Part shown: positions 1 to 10,241 of the stretch, piece by piece | Numbering within the stretch: position 1 is the stretch's first letter | Layout of the letters: each line of letters starts with the position of its first letter | Assembly: GCF_030269925.1 (NCBI RefSeq) | Contig: NC_085120.1 | Span: 9,947,501 to 10,011,500 of the forward strand | DNA from: Bombyx mori | Taxonomy: Eukaryota; Arthropoda; Insecta; Lepidoptera; Bombycidae | Reading direction: 5' to 3' | DNA length: 64,000 nucleotides | Program-made: the position numbers and the translations under genes | The notes under the pieces: model-generated | Databases searched by the model: none | The model's input: only the letters and a program-made list of their open reading frames with translations | Told to the model about the DNA's origin: nothing

Positions 1-122
1 ACTAGTAGGTGAGCCAACCTGACGATGTTGCTAACATGAACCCTAGCAAGAGCCGTGCTTCGCAGAATCTACCAATCGGAAACGCGTCCCACTGAGAAGA
101 TCCGGCGAGAAACTCAGTGAGC
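1..122 (-). repeat. R-family repeat fragment, cut by the window edge
   Basis: It carries the block GATCCGGCGAGAAACTCAGT and the segment CAAGAGCCGTGCTTCGCAGA. Both recur in at least six other places in the window. The A-rich end seen in the 30.2-kb copy lies to the left, so this copy is on the minus strand. Its right end is near the end of the conserved CTCAGTG block. Confidence 0.75.
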
Positions 123-456
123 TAGAAATCACAATAGCGTACCATGAAAAATTAATTAGCGATTCTTCGCTGTCGTGTGTAAGGAACCGGTCCCCGTTTA
201 CACCGTGTCGACCAATCAACGACAGTTGCGCAACCGGTTGCGTGTGAACATCGCGAACCGGCCGCTATACGGAGCGCGTACTAATTGTGTTATAAGTCGA
301 CAGATTCGATTCTATCGCTTCGAGTTTAATTGTTTTCGTAATGTATTTAGTGTTGTTGAACGAAGTGTGTTTATTGACTGCGGTGAGCGAAGGTTAATAA
401 AATTATGAATTAAATAGCGATTTCCTCTTTATTTAATGTGCCGATAGTATATAAGT
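123..456. other. No gene recognised; moderately CpG-rich stretch
   Basis: This stretch has an open frame of 77 codons (175-408) rich in Arg and Asn, with no domain I recognise. CpG dinucleotides are more common here than in neighbouring AT-rich DNA. Nothing supports a gene. Confidence 0.5.
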
Positions 457-646
457 AGTTACGCGCTATGGTTCGAGATAAATAAAATTCCACATTATCG
501 AGAATATTCCACACATTTCTAGTATTGTGTTTCTGCTATCTGACAATAGATGGCGTTGTACTTCTCGAGCGTTCTAGGTGCTATTAGATCCTTCGATATT
601 CGTTCGACTATTCGGCGATAGATGGCGTACTCTTACGGGCGTAACA
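457..646 (-). mobile_element. Solo LTR, internally deleted copy
   Basis: It runs from a GTTACGCGCTATGGTTCG end to a CTTACGGGCGTAACA end, the reverse complement of the LTR at 40371-40772. It keeps the two blocks around ATAGATGGCG and CTATCTGACAATAGATGG. It lacks the middle of the LTR, including the TATA-box region, so it is about 190 bp instead of about 400. No target duplication is clear. Confidence 0.6.
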
Positions 647-897
647 GTATTTATTGTCATAGCGTGCTGAAACGTTTCTTCTGAGATTCCCCTTTACAAT
701 GTACAGTTTTCGTCTCCGTCTTCCGTGGACGAAAGCAGTACAGAAACATCGGTAATTAATATGTAATGCCATAAAAAAATGCGGCATCCAAACATCAAAG
801 TGGTTCTAATAGAATAAATAAAATTACAACTATATGCACCAAAGTTATGTTGAGAAATCTGTTGGTATTATGAAATACGTTTTTATTTAAAAAAAAA

Positions 898-1325
898 TAT
901 TGCATAGATGGGTGGACGAGCTCACAGCCCGCCTGGTGTTAAGTGGTTACCGGAGCCCATAGTCATTCACAACGTAAATGTCGCCACCCACCTTGAGATG
1001 GAGTTCTAAGGTCTCAGTATAGTTACAACGGCTGCCCCATCCTTCAAACCGAAACGCATTACTGCTTCACGGCAGAAATAGGTAGGGCGGTGGTACCTAC
1101 ACTCACAAGAGGTCCTACCACCAGTAATTACGCAAATTATAATTTTGCGGGTCTGATTTCTATTCCACGATGTTATTCCTTCACCGTGGATGTCAATCGT
1201 GAACATTTGTTGAGTACGTATTTCATTAGAAAAACTAGTACCCGCCTACGGGATTCGGACACCGTTGCATCGCTAGATACAAATGCACCAGACGTCTTAT
1301 CCTTTAGGCCACGACAACTTCAATT
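898..1325 (-). mobile_element. Bm1: Bm1 SINE, near full length
   Basis: Read on the minus strand, this has the tRNA-like head (1220-1325, with a B-box-like GGTGTCCGAATCCC), the ACGTACTCAACAAATG body, the ACCTCTTGTGAGT block and the GTGGGCTGTGAGCTCGTC-type tail ending near 898. The tail's A-run is broken by T. The 96-codon frame at 1090-1380 is the antisense of this SINE and is not a gene. Confidence 0.9.
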
Positions 1326-1382
1326 TAAATACATACATAATACGTACATAAGTATGTATGTCAGTCTCTGCAACGCGTAACA

Positions 1383-1447
1383 CGGGGTGTCCTAAATTAG
1401 GGTCGCATGGCCGTGCCTGATTTGTTTCCAGCTATTATTATTATTAT
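1383..1447 (+). mobile_element. S2 tRNA-derived SINE, 3' tail only
   Basis: The piece CCTAAATTAGGGTC ... CTGATTTGTTTCCAGC followed by (ATT)n matches the tail of the fuller S2 copy at 22100-22345. The head is missing, as expected of a 5'-truncated retroposon. Confidence 0.6.
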
Positions 1448-2295
1448 GTGTATTCAACACTGCCTCGCCTGAGAAGACGGCAGGACACACTCCGGCGAGG
1501 TGGGCAACAATCGGCCGGAGCGTTAGGGACTATTGGGTGAGAAACCGGCGAACTATACGGGCATTGTCCAGCAAGACTGCTTTTTGCATTTGGGCCACCA
1601 CCGACTTTTTCTTATATTTATTATTACTGAGGATTTAATGCAAGATTAAAACTCAAAGGATTGCTTCCGCCTATTAGACTCGAGTTAATTATTTCCGCTA
1701 TCCATTCAAGTAAAGACTTTGAATTCAGTGGGTATTAAGCAGATATCGTTTATTTCGCGAAACACTAGCGATAAAGAGTACAGAATGAAGATGAACCGGG
1801 AAGAAACGGAGCGTCCCGGAACGAATGCTGTGCAAGCTAAAATATAATGCGTCCCTTTGTGCATTTAACTTGCTATAAATTTTAAATAAAACGCGCATCT
1901 TGGCGTGGGACGCAGTTAGGAACGTTAAAGTTAGACTAAGGTATATTTTGTTTTTTTTTTTGTTATATTTGTATATGTAATTATATGGAATATTCTAAAA
2001 ATGGTTGAAAAATAATAGAAGACTTAATTGCGTTTTATGTACAATATTAAGAAAACAACATTGTTTAAGCCTTTATTTTCCACAAACTATTATTCTACAC
2101 AGTATTATTGAATTAAGTAAAACCGAACTCATCTTTTTCTTAATGACAGAGACTTCAGTTAATATATTTATGAAAAATCTTTTTTTTTTAAACTAAAAAG
2201 TTTCAAAGATTTTACATAAAAATTAGATAAATAAAGGTTCTTCGTTACACTTGTATATAATAAGGTCTGCTGTTTTTTTGCCTACCTATTCGGTT
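1448..2295. other. No gene recognised; AT-rich
   Basis: A short GC-rich patch at 1465-1560 resembles no family I can name. The rest is AT-rich, with a T-run at 1950. The 63-codon frame at 2005-2196 has low-complexity composition and no motif. Confidence 0.5.
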
Positions 2296-2377
2296 AAGGG
2301 GCTATTCCACCAAGAAGAGCAGAATATCTACCACGGGATCGGAATCTCGATCCACTAAGAAGATCCGGCGATAAATT
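2296..2377 (-). repeat. R-family fragment joined to Bm1
   Basis: It contains CTACCACGGGATCGGAATC and AAGATCCGGCGATAAATT, then breaks off exactly where a 5'-truncated Bm1 begins at 2378. The junction suggests that Bm1 inserted into an R copy or that the two were joined by deletion. Confidence 0.65.
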
Positions 2378-2630
2378 GGTGGTAGGACCTCTTGTGAGTC
2401 CGCACGGGTAGGTACCACCACCCTGCCTATTTCTGCCGTGAAGCAGTAGGTAATGCGTTTCGGTTTGAAGGGTCGGGCAGCCGTTGTAACTATACTTGAG
2501 ACCTTAGAACTCATATCTCAAGCTGCGTGGCAGCATTTACGTTATAGGTATCTATGGGCTCCGGTAACCACTTAACACCAGGTTGGCTGGGATCTCGTCC
2601 CCCATCTACGCAATAAAAATAAAATAAAAT
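2378..2630 (+). mobile_element. Bm1: Bm1 SINE, 5'-truncated
   Basis: This copy starts at GGTGGTAGGACCTCTTG and ends in CTACGCAATAAAAATAAAAT. It lacks the tRNA head and the first body segment. Starting at GGTGGTAGGACC is the commonest truncation in the window. Confidence 0.9.
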
Positions 2631-3042
2631 AAACAATTGAGAATCTATTCTGTCAAAGTATATTAAACACCAAATTTGCAAGGAGACCTAATTCCTCGCC
2701 CGAGTATTACCCTGGTTTGAAGCAGCTCGCAGTCTCAGAGGTACTTAGCAGCTTATATTTTATTAAAATTACCATTTACAGCTCTGAAGGACCATCAGTT
2801 ACGCGATGACCTGAATTTAAATTTTCCTAATGAAGGCATGGCATTCTAAGGTCATGGATATACGTATCTTTGATTACTTGGTAGGGTATTAGTGTATCAA
2901 GCAATATTTTTTTGGTGAGACGTTCAAAAGATGTGTGTTTTTTATTCAAATACTTCCAAATTTCCAAGATCACGGATGACTCTAGTTTATTTGGTCGAAA
3001 TATCAATATTTTGTCAACTACCTTCTATAAGTTTATGAAAAA
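2631..3042. other. No gene or known repeat seen
   Basis: AT-rich sequence without a recognisable open frame or repeat. It ends at the ACTAACTGACCC start of an H1 element. Confidence 0.5.
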
Positions 3043-3335
3043 TACTAACTGACCCGGCAGACTTCGTAGTGCCTCAATCGATAAATAAAACATCTAAACT
3101 TTTGTATATAATAAACTTAAAACAAACAAAAGGAATCCGTCCGACGGGGGACACATCAAAGGAAAAACAAAATTGTTTGTTTTTATATAATTCCGAGCAT
3201 TTTTATATTCATCTACCTTATAAACCTTCTCTGGACTTCCACAAATAATTAAAGACCAAAATTAGTCAAATCGGTCTAGTCGTTCTATAGTTTTAGCGAG
3301 ACTAACGAACAGCAATTCATTTTTATATTTATTAA
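3043..3335 (+). mobile_element. H1 Helitron-like non-autonomous element
   Basis: It opens with CTGACCCGGCAGACTTCGTA and has an internal GTCCGACGGGGGACACATCA. The right end is AGCGAGACTAACGAACAG followed by ATTCATTTTTATAT. The same unit with the same ends lies at 6643-6933 and, inverted, at 60392-60684. The layout is that of Helitron-like repeats common in Lepidoptera. No Rep/helicase coding is present. Confidence 0.7.
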
Positions 3336-3764
3336 TTATATCCTTGGTCCCGCAATCTGCTCCCAATATCTGTATATACTATCAAGTCCCACATATCTGC
3401 GTGCCTCCTAGGCGCTGTCATCTCGTAACAGGTTCGGTCCCCTGCTCAACAAAAAAAAGACTCATTTGTGTGCTCTTTGAATTAATTTAAAATAAAATTA
3501 TTTTTTCACATATAATATTATATTATTTAATTTGTTTATTATTTAAATGAAGATACATCTAAAGTTTACTTAGAATCAAATCGATTAGATTAACACCTCC
3601 TAAATATTTATTTATACGTCTTAAGGCGTCGTTAATTGTTTTTATAGCGATGTTCCGTGTAATAAATTTCGTTGATACTACTATAATTAATGTTGTTTAG
3701 TCTGGGTAGGCGGGTAAATTATTGTCACGGTACCATGATACAGGGTGGGGGGGTGACTGCTTTT
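3336..3764. other. No gene recognised; target region of a LINE
   Basis: AT-rich sequence with a small GC patch (3380-3440). It ends in the AAAGTTTCACCAT target duplication of the next element. Confidence 0.5.
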
Positions 3765-3777
3765 AAAGTTTCACCAT

Positions 3778-4039
3778 TTTTTTTTTTTGGTCAGTAGGAA
3801 ATCGCCAGACTTCCGCCCTCCACTGGGGATGGAAGGGGGGGCATGTCAGAGTCGAACTGACTAAAACCTCCTGTCGCTCAACAACCAACGTCCAAACCTC
3901 GCATGAGGCAGAACTCACGAAGAGGCAGAGGGGGGAAAGTGAAGCGTTTAGTGCGGAGCACATCTCTCCCATCACCGTCCCCCTCGGGACGCCGGACCGG
4001 CGGTCGTCGGCGCCACGACCACCAGCCCTCTCGGTCGAC
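3778..4039 (-). mobile_element. G-family LINE 3' end, 5'-truncated, with target duplication
   Basis: On the minus strand the element is GC-rich, ends GCGGAAGTCTGGCGATTTCC and closes with a poly(A) run (the T-run at 3778-3788). It is flanked by a perfect 13-bp duplication, AAAGTTTCACCAT, at 3765-3777 and 4040-4052. That shows target-primed insertion of a truncated LINE. A 92-codon minus-strand frame covers it but resembles no complete protein. R1-clade origin is a guess from base composition. Confidence 0.8.
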
Positions 4040-4052
4040 AAAGTTTCACCAT

Positions 4053-4680
4053 AATCAAATTGTTACATGAGTCTTTTACTCATTTGTATGTTCTGATCCT
4101 AGAAATAGATTACTAACTCGCGTGGCTTTCAAATTTTTACACCATGTATGTATGTGGATGACAAATGGTTCGAAGTTATGCGATGCACAGGCAGGGTAGG
4201 GATATTTTGGCGGCGGGGTGAAGACAGGAAAATACAGCTTAAATCAGATAATACAACACCCGTGACTTTTTTGAGGTTCCCCAAGTCCTCGTCCCCTCTC
4301 CTTCCTTAGTGGTCTTTCAGCGATGAAGAGGAAGCCAGCACTGCCTAATATTAAAGACAGATCTGGTATTATGCAATGACGGTGCAAAAAGTGAACTTAA
4401 TTCAGATATTATAATACTTTGCGTGTAACGCTTAAAGAAGCGGTAATATGATCGGAGCTTGCGAGGGATTCAAATTTAAAATTACACTCTTTGGATATCC
4501 GTTTTGCTTAAATCCAGCGCCTTCAAGGAGGACCCAAAAAAAGAATCGTGTGTCTAAACCAGAGTTTATTTGGTTATTTTTTTGTAGCCTTGAACCGTTA
4601 CTCCGTATTCGTGATTCGACCCTCCCTCGTAATTCTTACGTAACCTGGTAGAAGAACAGTTTGATATAGATTCATACAGA
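4053..4680. other. No gene recognised
   Basis: A mixed-composition stretch with a short G-rich patch near 4195-4220. The 67-codon frame at 4448-4651 shows no motif, signal peptide or repeat. Confidence 0.5.
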
Positions 4681-4684
4681 TTCA

Positions 4685-4800
4685 AAGACGGGTCATCAAG
4701 CTCGTAACCTACTTGATGTTAAACGGTTACCGAAGCCCTTAGACATCACAACGTGAAAGCTGCTACCCACGTCGAGACTCGAATGCTATATCTCAATTTT
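4685..4800 (-). mobile_element. Bm1: Bm1 SINE 3' part, decayed
   Basis: GTCATCAAGCTCGTAACCTAC and GGTTACCGAAGCCCTTAGAC correspond to the Bm1 tail on the minus strand with many substitutions. No head is seen. Confidence 0.65.
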
Positions 4801-4814
4801 CTAGTAATAACTAA

Positions 4815-4950
4815 ATAATAAAAAATAACTGGGGGAAAATAATAGACTGTCATCCGGCCCCAAATTAGGACTCCCTAAGGAAAGTTAGGGTCTCGCCTGC
4901 GGGATTCGAATGCCAGTACTGTCGAATCACTCGACACGAATGATATTCTT
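4815..4950 (-). mobile_element. S2 SINE, decayed
   Basis: AATAAAAAATAACTGGGGG and CCAAATTAGGACTCCC match the S2 tail on the minus strand. A B-box-like GGGATTCGAATGCC lies at about 4900, but it is too changed to call a complete head. Confidence 0.5.
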
Positions 4951-5281
4951 CTATATAGTATCCACTAACTGGTCTAGTGAACGCCAGTATTACAATTTTG
5001 GTGATTAACTTCTCTGGGTAACATTGAAAACAAGACAAACACAGCGTAAATAACGGAAAAAATGTTTTTATTTTTTTTAAAAAACAACTTCACGATATGA
5101 GTGGTAATTAGCAATTACCGGATTCGCAGACTCGCTTACCTTCAAAAACCGACTTGGCAACGAATTAAGCGGAAAAAATCACGTTTCATATCACACATAA
5201 ACCCAGGAATGGACTAATAAAGTAATAATATTCAACGCGTACGTGTGAATCGAGCCAGTGAAACTGTTTTATGACTGTGTG
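4951..5281. other. No gene or known repeat seen
   Basis: AT-rich sequence with a T/A run at 5060-5085 and nothing else recognisable. Confidence 0.5.
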
Positions 5282-5442
5282 CTCAGTGCGAATTGTTTAA
5301 CGTTCTCGATAGCGTAAAAGTTAACTCATATTTGTATGGAGTTGGAACGTTTGCCTACGTTTGCCGCTAGGGGCGCTGTTCCAACTGCATACAAATGAGT
5401 TAAATTTTACGCTATCGAGGACGTTAAATAACTCGACACTGA
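5282..5442. mobile_element. P foldback element, copy 1
   Basis: This is a 161-bp near-palindrome. The left arm (5282-5348) begins CTCAGTGCGAATTGTTTAAC and the right arm (to 5442) is its inverted copy with a few changes. The non-paired centre reads TTTGCCGCTAGGGGCGCTG. Copies at 7912-8066 and 41108-41259 share arms and centre. A MITE-like non-autonomous element is the simplest reading. Confidence 0.8.
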
Positions 5443-6025
5443 GTAAACGTTACGGCTGAAGCTCACGGACAGCGCGTGTGATTTTTTTAAATTGACGTTT
5501 ATAGACTTACGGCCTAGAGACTCAACTGTTGACCACCCAATCAATATGTTTGAGTTAGTCAGATTTTATAGATTTAATTAACGTAATCTTGAGTGAATCC
5601 GGAGTAGGTTGGTGTTAGCTGTGTTGCCAGGAAGCGGAAGCCTTGTGAGTTTAGTGGTCTCTAGAGAAAGTGGGTTGCTAGACTGATGGTATTGAAAAAT
5701 AGATTTTTTTTTTGCACAACCAATAAGGTGTAAGTCGAATCCTAGTGCGAAGTGATTTTAGTGCTTTTAACACATTAATTAGTTGCTCTGCATTTTGACA
5801 GTCGAGATAGATAATTGATATACCTGCTCTTGTCGGAATTTCGAATCATCTCACGCTAAATTGAAACGATATTAATTAATGAATAGATAGAAAACTCTTA
5901 TCAAAACAACGATACGCTGCTATTTATAGATCTAATTGGTACTCTTGATACAATCGGAAACATAAATAAACGAGAATATTTCATTATTCACCGAACTGCA
6001 TTTACTACGCTGTAAATGCATTTTG
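5443..6025. other. No gene or known repeat seen
   Basis: AT-rich DNA with no supported open frame. Confidence 0.5.
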
Positions 6026-6465
6026 AAGTCGTCGTGGTCTAACGGATAAGACGTCCGGTGCATTCGCGTTGAGCGCGATGCACCGGTGTTCGAATTTCAG
6101 GCGCGTACCAATTTTTCTAATGAAATACGTACTAAACAAATGTTCACGATTGACTTCCACGGTGAAGGAATAACATCGTGTAATAAAAATTAAACCCGCA
6201 AAATTATAATTTGTGTAATTACTGGTAGTAGGACCTCTTGTGAGTCCGCGCGGGTGGGTACCTCCACCCTGCCTATTTCTGCCGTGAAGCAGTAATGCGT
6301 TTCGGTTTGAAGGGTGGGGCAGCCGTTGTAACTAAACTTGAGACCTTAGAACTTATATCTCAAGGTGGGTGGCGCATTTACGTTGTGAATGTATATGGGC
6401 TCCAGTAACCACCTAACATCAGGTGGGCTGTGAGCTCGTCCACCCATCTAAGCAATAAAAAAAAT
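6026..6465 (+). mobile_element. Bm1: Bm1 SINE, full length
   Basis: A complete copy. The tRNA-like head begins at AAGTCGTCGTGGTCTAACGG and has a B box GGTGTTCGAATTTC. The body has AAATACGTACTAAACAAATG and the ACCTCTTGTGAGTCC block, and the tail ends CTAAGCAATAAAAAAAAT. It is a good reference copy for the internal Pol III promoter layout and for recognising the truncated copies. Confidence 0.93.
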
Positions 6466-6476
6466 ATATCTTGACT

Positions 6477-6640
6477 TACACCTATCAATGTAACGTCAAT
6501 CTTTCAACATGATTTTCATCAACTTCAAGACATCTGATTAACTTGAAAATTTGCACAAGTATCAAGAACAGGTTACAATATAACAATGATTTTAATACTT
6601 TGCTCCAATAGTTTGATGGGAATCGTCAGAAAAATAATAA
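6477..6640. repeat. V repeat, copy 1
   Basis: CTTTCAACATGATTTTCATC followed by GATTAACTTGAAAATTTGCAC recurs near 9105-9200 and 57855-57965 with similar spacing. No coding or clear ends are visible, so the class is unknown. Confidence 0.45.
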
Positions 6641-6642
6641 TC

Positions 6643-6933
6643 ACTAGCTGACCCGGCAGACTTCGTAATGCCTCAATCGATAAATAAAAGACCTAAGATT
6701 TTGTATAAAATAAACTTAAAACTAATAAAAAGAATCCGTCCGACGGGGGACACATCAATGGGAAAACAAAATTGTTATTTTTATTTAATTCCGAGCATTT
6801 TCATATTTATCTACTTTTAAAACCTTCTCTGGACTTCCACGAATAATTCAAGATCAAAATTAGCCAAATCGGTCCAGCCGTTCTCGAGTTTTAGCGAGAC
6901 TAACGAACAGTAATTCATTTTTATATATATAGA
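6643..6933 (+). mobile_element. H1 Helitron-like element, copy 2
   Basis: It opens ACTAGCTGACCCGGCAGACT and ends ATTCATTTTTATATATATAG. It is co-linear with 3043-3335 over its whole length, which fixes both ends of the family. Confidence 0.72.
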
Positions 6934-7201
6934 TTATATTTAACATTCCCGAAACGTTTGGATATATCCGAGTGCTTGTAACACTGTCTTCGGAATCTCG
7001 TGAAACGCTACCGACCGCCGGACGCGTCGAGATATTGAATGTTGTAGTTGAGAGTGGAGAGCTCTTCAGCGACAATGGAATTTCCGAGTAATTTACACGC
7101 GAACGGATTCTGAATGGATCCGGAGTGATTTAACGCGTTCGATAATTAGTGGCGCTTTTGGAGAGATCAAACACGCGGCTATGACAAACAATTATGAGGT
7201 T

Positions 7202-7440
7202 CTGGTGGTAGGACCTCTTGTGAGACCGCGCGGGTAGGTATCACCGCCCCGCCTATTTCTGCCGTGAAGCAGTAATGCGTTTCGGTTTGAAGGGTGGGGC
7301 AGCCGTTGTAACTGCACTTGAGACATTAGAACTTATATCTCAAGGTGGGTGGCGCATTTACGTTGTAGATGTCCATGGGCTCAGGTAACCACTTAACACC
7401 AGGTGGGCTGTGAGCTCGACCACCAATCTAAACAATAAAA
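7202..7440 (+). mobile_element. Bm1: Bm1 SINE, 5'-truncated
   Basis: Starts CTGGTGGTAGGACCTCTTG and ends CTAAACAATAAAAATAAG. The internal block CGTTTCGGTTTGAAGGGTGG is intact. Confidence 0.92.
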
Positions 7441-7911
7441 ATAAGGTTCTAATGTGAGGACAATCCAATGATTTTGACGACCAGAACAGTGACTTTGCAA
7501 CGTTACAACAAGATTCATGACGACATTCACGTGCTGATGTCTATGGGCCCAGATCATAATTTAGTAGTAAGTGGAACGTGAGCCGATTAGTAATAAATAA
7601 TATAAAACAATATATTATATTAAATCTCCGGTTACACAATTTGCAACCACTGTAATCCACTTCTGCGTCCGTTCGCAGAAACTTTTATGAAAGCTCCGAT
7701 CCCTGGAGCTTTGGATGCTTTTCGACCAAATTGAATTCACTACACGACATTACCAACGAACGGCTATTTATATTTCGTTCTACTTTTATATATAATACAA
7801 TTTATCTTTTTAGGTATGTATGTATCTTATATGTCCACGATGTATCTCTAAGCCATTCATGAGTTTATGATGAAACTCGGTACATTTATCGGTAGCAATT
7901 CTGTGTGCTTA
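7441..7911. other. No gene recognised
   Basis: It contains an unassigned block GGGCCCAGATCATAATTTAG near 7544 and an AT-rich remainder. No frame is supported. Confidence 0.5.
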
Positions 7912-8066
7912 ATGCGAGCTTTTTAACGTTCTCGATAGCGTAAAAGTTAACTAAAATTTGTATGGAGTTGGAATGTTTGCCTACGTTTGCCGCTAGGGGC
8001 GCTGTTCCAACTGCATACAAATCGGAGTTAACTTTTACGCTATCGAGAAAGTTAAAAAACTCGCAT
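7912..8066. mobile_element. P foldback element, copy 2
   Basis: Arms start ATGCGAGCTTTTTAACG and end in the inverted CTCGCAT. The centre GTTTGCCGCTAGGGGCGCTG is identical to copy 1. It is 155 bp long. It sits close to the RTE-like tail at 8107. Confidence 0.8.
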
Positions 8067-8106
8067 AAAATACTCTACCACTTCTAATACTCACATCTCC
8101 TTCTGG

Positions 8107-8345
8107 CTTCGTTTTCCTCATTACTGAGGGTCGTGACTCCCCCGCTGCATCAGTTTCTCCCGTACGATTTCCCTCCATCTGCTGCGATTCTTAGCTTCAT
8201 GAAGGGCATTGTGGAAGTTGATGTTCAGAGAAGATCGTATTTGTTCCGACCATCTCGTGGGACTGCGTCCTCTGGGACGCTTGCCATCTACCTTTCCTGT
8301 CATATGTAATACTCTTAAGCCTTTCCATGTAATACTCACACATTC
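8107..8345 (-). pseudogene. RTE-like LINE ORF2, C-terminal tail
   Basis: A minus-strand frame (8121-8357) gives TGKVDGKRPRGRSPTRWSEQ, then a basic Trp-containing segment, and ends GSHDPQ-stop. This matches the C-terminus of the endonuclease/reverse transcriptases of lepidopteran RTE-like LINEs. Only about 75 codons remain; the catalytic RT and endonuclease domains are absent. Four other copies of the same tail are in the window. Confidence 0.75.
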
Positions 8346-8356
8346 CCCTAACAACA

Positions 8357-8530
8357 CTCACTGCTCTAGTATATTTACATTTCCTTCTTCAAACGAGGCT
8401 TATGGAGAGTACTTAACGATAAATAGCGGCTTGGCTCTGCCCCTGGCATTGCTGATGTCCATGGGCGACGGTAACCACTCACCATCAGCTGGGCCATATG
8501 CTCGGGTATCTAGAAATGCAATAATAATAA
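8357..8530 (+). mobile_element. L LINE 3' end
   Basis: CCTTCTTCAAACGAGGCTTATGG is the end of the coding part. GCGGCTTGGCTCTGCCCCTG and the tail follow, ending in AATGCAATAATAATAATAG. Only the last ~170 bases of the LINE are present. Confidence 0.8.
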
Positions 8531-8833
8531 TAGAATGGAGTTCGTTGAACCAATCAGTGTGATATTTAAATGACCAGCGCAACGTCTGATGTCATGCATT
8601 ATGTTTAAATTGCGTCATAGCTCACAGCAGGAAATAGTTGCAGTCGGTCAACTGTGTTTAGTTCACTCGGGATTCACATCGTTAGGACAGTATCACTAAT
8701 GCGCTTGTTTCTGCTAATATCTATGTTTATTGGAGTAAAATAGGCTCAAGAATCACTGCAAGCTAAATTTACTATGGCCTATGTTTAATTCAACTTGATT
8801 TTATTGCCAAACTCACGATCCAAGATCGAATAA
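8531..8833. other. No gene or known repeat seen
   Basis: Nothing recognisable between the L tail and the decayed Bm1 head. Confidence 0.5.
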
Positions 8834-9045
8834 AAGTCATCGTGGCCTATAAGATAAGACGCCGACTGTATCTGTATTAATAGACACGACCGTCTCAGTG
8901 TTCAAATCCCACAGGAATGTACCATTTTTGTAAGGAAAAATACGCTAGTATTTAATATGTGTTGGCGTAGAAATTCGATGATTCAATATTGAGTTAGTGG
9001 AATAAAAATCGAAAATTGCAAAATTTATAAAACTGCGTATCTACA
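8834..9045 (+). mobile_element. Old Bm1-like SINE, 5' half
   Basis: GTCATCGTGGCCTATAAGAT, a B box GTGTTCAAATCCC and, further on, GGAATAAAAATCGAAAATTGC follow the Bm1 order with many changes. The 3' half is missing. It is either an old Bm1 or a sister subfamily. Confidence 0.6.
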
Positions 9046-9084
9046 GAGCGTATTTTAATACGCTTTTGTTAGCTTCAGACGTAT

Positions 9085-9200
9085 ACGTATATTTGTAACG
9101 GAATCTTTGAACATGATTTTAACCCCCTTCAAAATGTCGGATTAACTCGAAATTTGGTATACTTATTAAGGACCGATGACAAATCAATATTTATAAAAAT
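9085..9200. repeat. V repeat, copy 2
   Basis: TTGAACATGATTTTAACCCC, then GGATTAACTCGAAATTTGG and ACCGATGACAAA. The last block is shared with the copy at 57.9 kb. Confidence 0.45.
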
Positions 9201-9307
9201 TATTGAAAAAAATTATTAATTCAACTAAAAAATGAAAAATAAATAATAGTTTAAAAAAACTAACAAAATACGCTTTTATAGAAAATCCAATAAAAAAAAG
9301 AGAAACT

Positions 9308-9522
9308 AAATTTTAATAAATTTGAATCAAAAATAGTGTAAGAAAAAATGATTTTATTGTAAAAAAAGCGTGGGGTGCTTTTCAGGATATTATCAAAACG
9401 ACCCTTCTACTCATATCTGTTCATAAAATATTTTTAACTACTTATACCATGCGCCCCACGCTTTTTTTTACAATAAAACAATTTTTTCTTACACAATTTT
9501 TAATTGAAATTTATTAAAATTT
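9308..9522. repeat. Large foldback element
   Basis: The left arm 9308-9380 and right arm 9450-9522 are inverted copies with a few mismatches over about 72 bp. They include TTTATTGTAAAAAAAGCGTG and its complement. The loop is about 70 bases with no coding. The arms end abruptly at AAATTTTAATAAATTT on both sides, as in a MITE or foldback transposon. I see no second copy here. Confidence 0.7.
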
Positions 9523-9936
9523 ATTAAGTACACAATTTCCATAACAAAATTAAGATTGCAATATCGTATCTTGTCTTGGACGGTGTCATTCAAGCTATGA
9601 CGTCTACAAAAATATACATAATTCTCAGTTATATAGGAATATTTAGACGCTAGTCCGTTGGTATCTAAACGATTCTGACTTCCCACAGACGCATTGATAG
9701 ACTAAACACACAACATATTATATAGTCATATCGCATTGTTTCATTTCCTCTCGCGTTCTCAGAAACATTACCGTATCTATACTGCTCCAGTTAGTTCCAG
9801 AAATGTCCATCGATTAACGAGATTTGGTGTCGCAATTAATTCCTGTATTCTGTAACCGTTGTTTTTGTTTATTTGACAATAGGCAAACTCATTAGTTAGT
9901 TTGTAGACATAGACATAGTCGTGTGAATTATAATAC
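9523..9936. other. No gene recognised
   Basis: AT-rich sequence ending in the A-run that borders E copy 1. The 65-codon minus frame at 9489-9686 partly lies in the foldback arm and has no motif. Confidence 0.5.
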
Positions 9937-9937
9937 A

Positions 9938-10241
9938 AAAAAAAAAAGTATGGTGTCGTGGGACATCGGATAGGAACGAAGTTCCTTATTATAAAAATAT
10001 AAATTTAAAATTCTATTCGAGGTATATAAAGAAAATAATTATTCGGGTATAAATTTTTTATTATGATTTTTTTATTGATAACAAAAAATATGTTATTTTT
10101 ATTAAAAATATGTTATTTTTTGTAAGTTATTCCAAAGTTAAGTCGTACACTGTGTGCATTACTAATACAAAATCTTACGTTACGGACGTTGTTTCCCGGT
10201 TAGGGTACCGCTCCGCATCGTCCCATAAGGAACTTCGTTCC
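9938..10241 (+). mobile_element. E-family element, copy 1 (short form)
   Basis: After an A-run come a small hairpin GTGTCGTGGGACAT (9953-9966) and then the palindrome GGAACGAAGTTCC (9973-9985). The right end is the inverted GGAACTTCGTTCC (10229-10241), followed by A's. The interior is AT-rich, with TTCTATTCGAGGTAT on the left and AAGTCGTACACTGTGTGCAT on the right, both shared with copies at 58978-60044 and 48446-48820. No coding. Confidence 0.7.
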
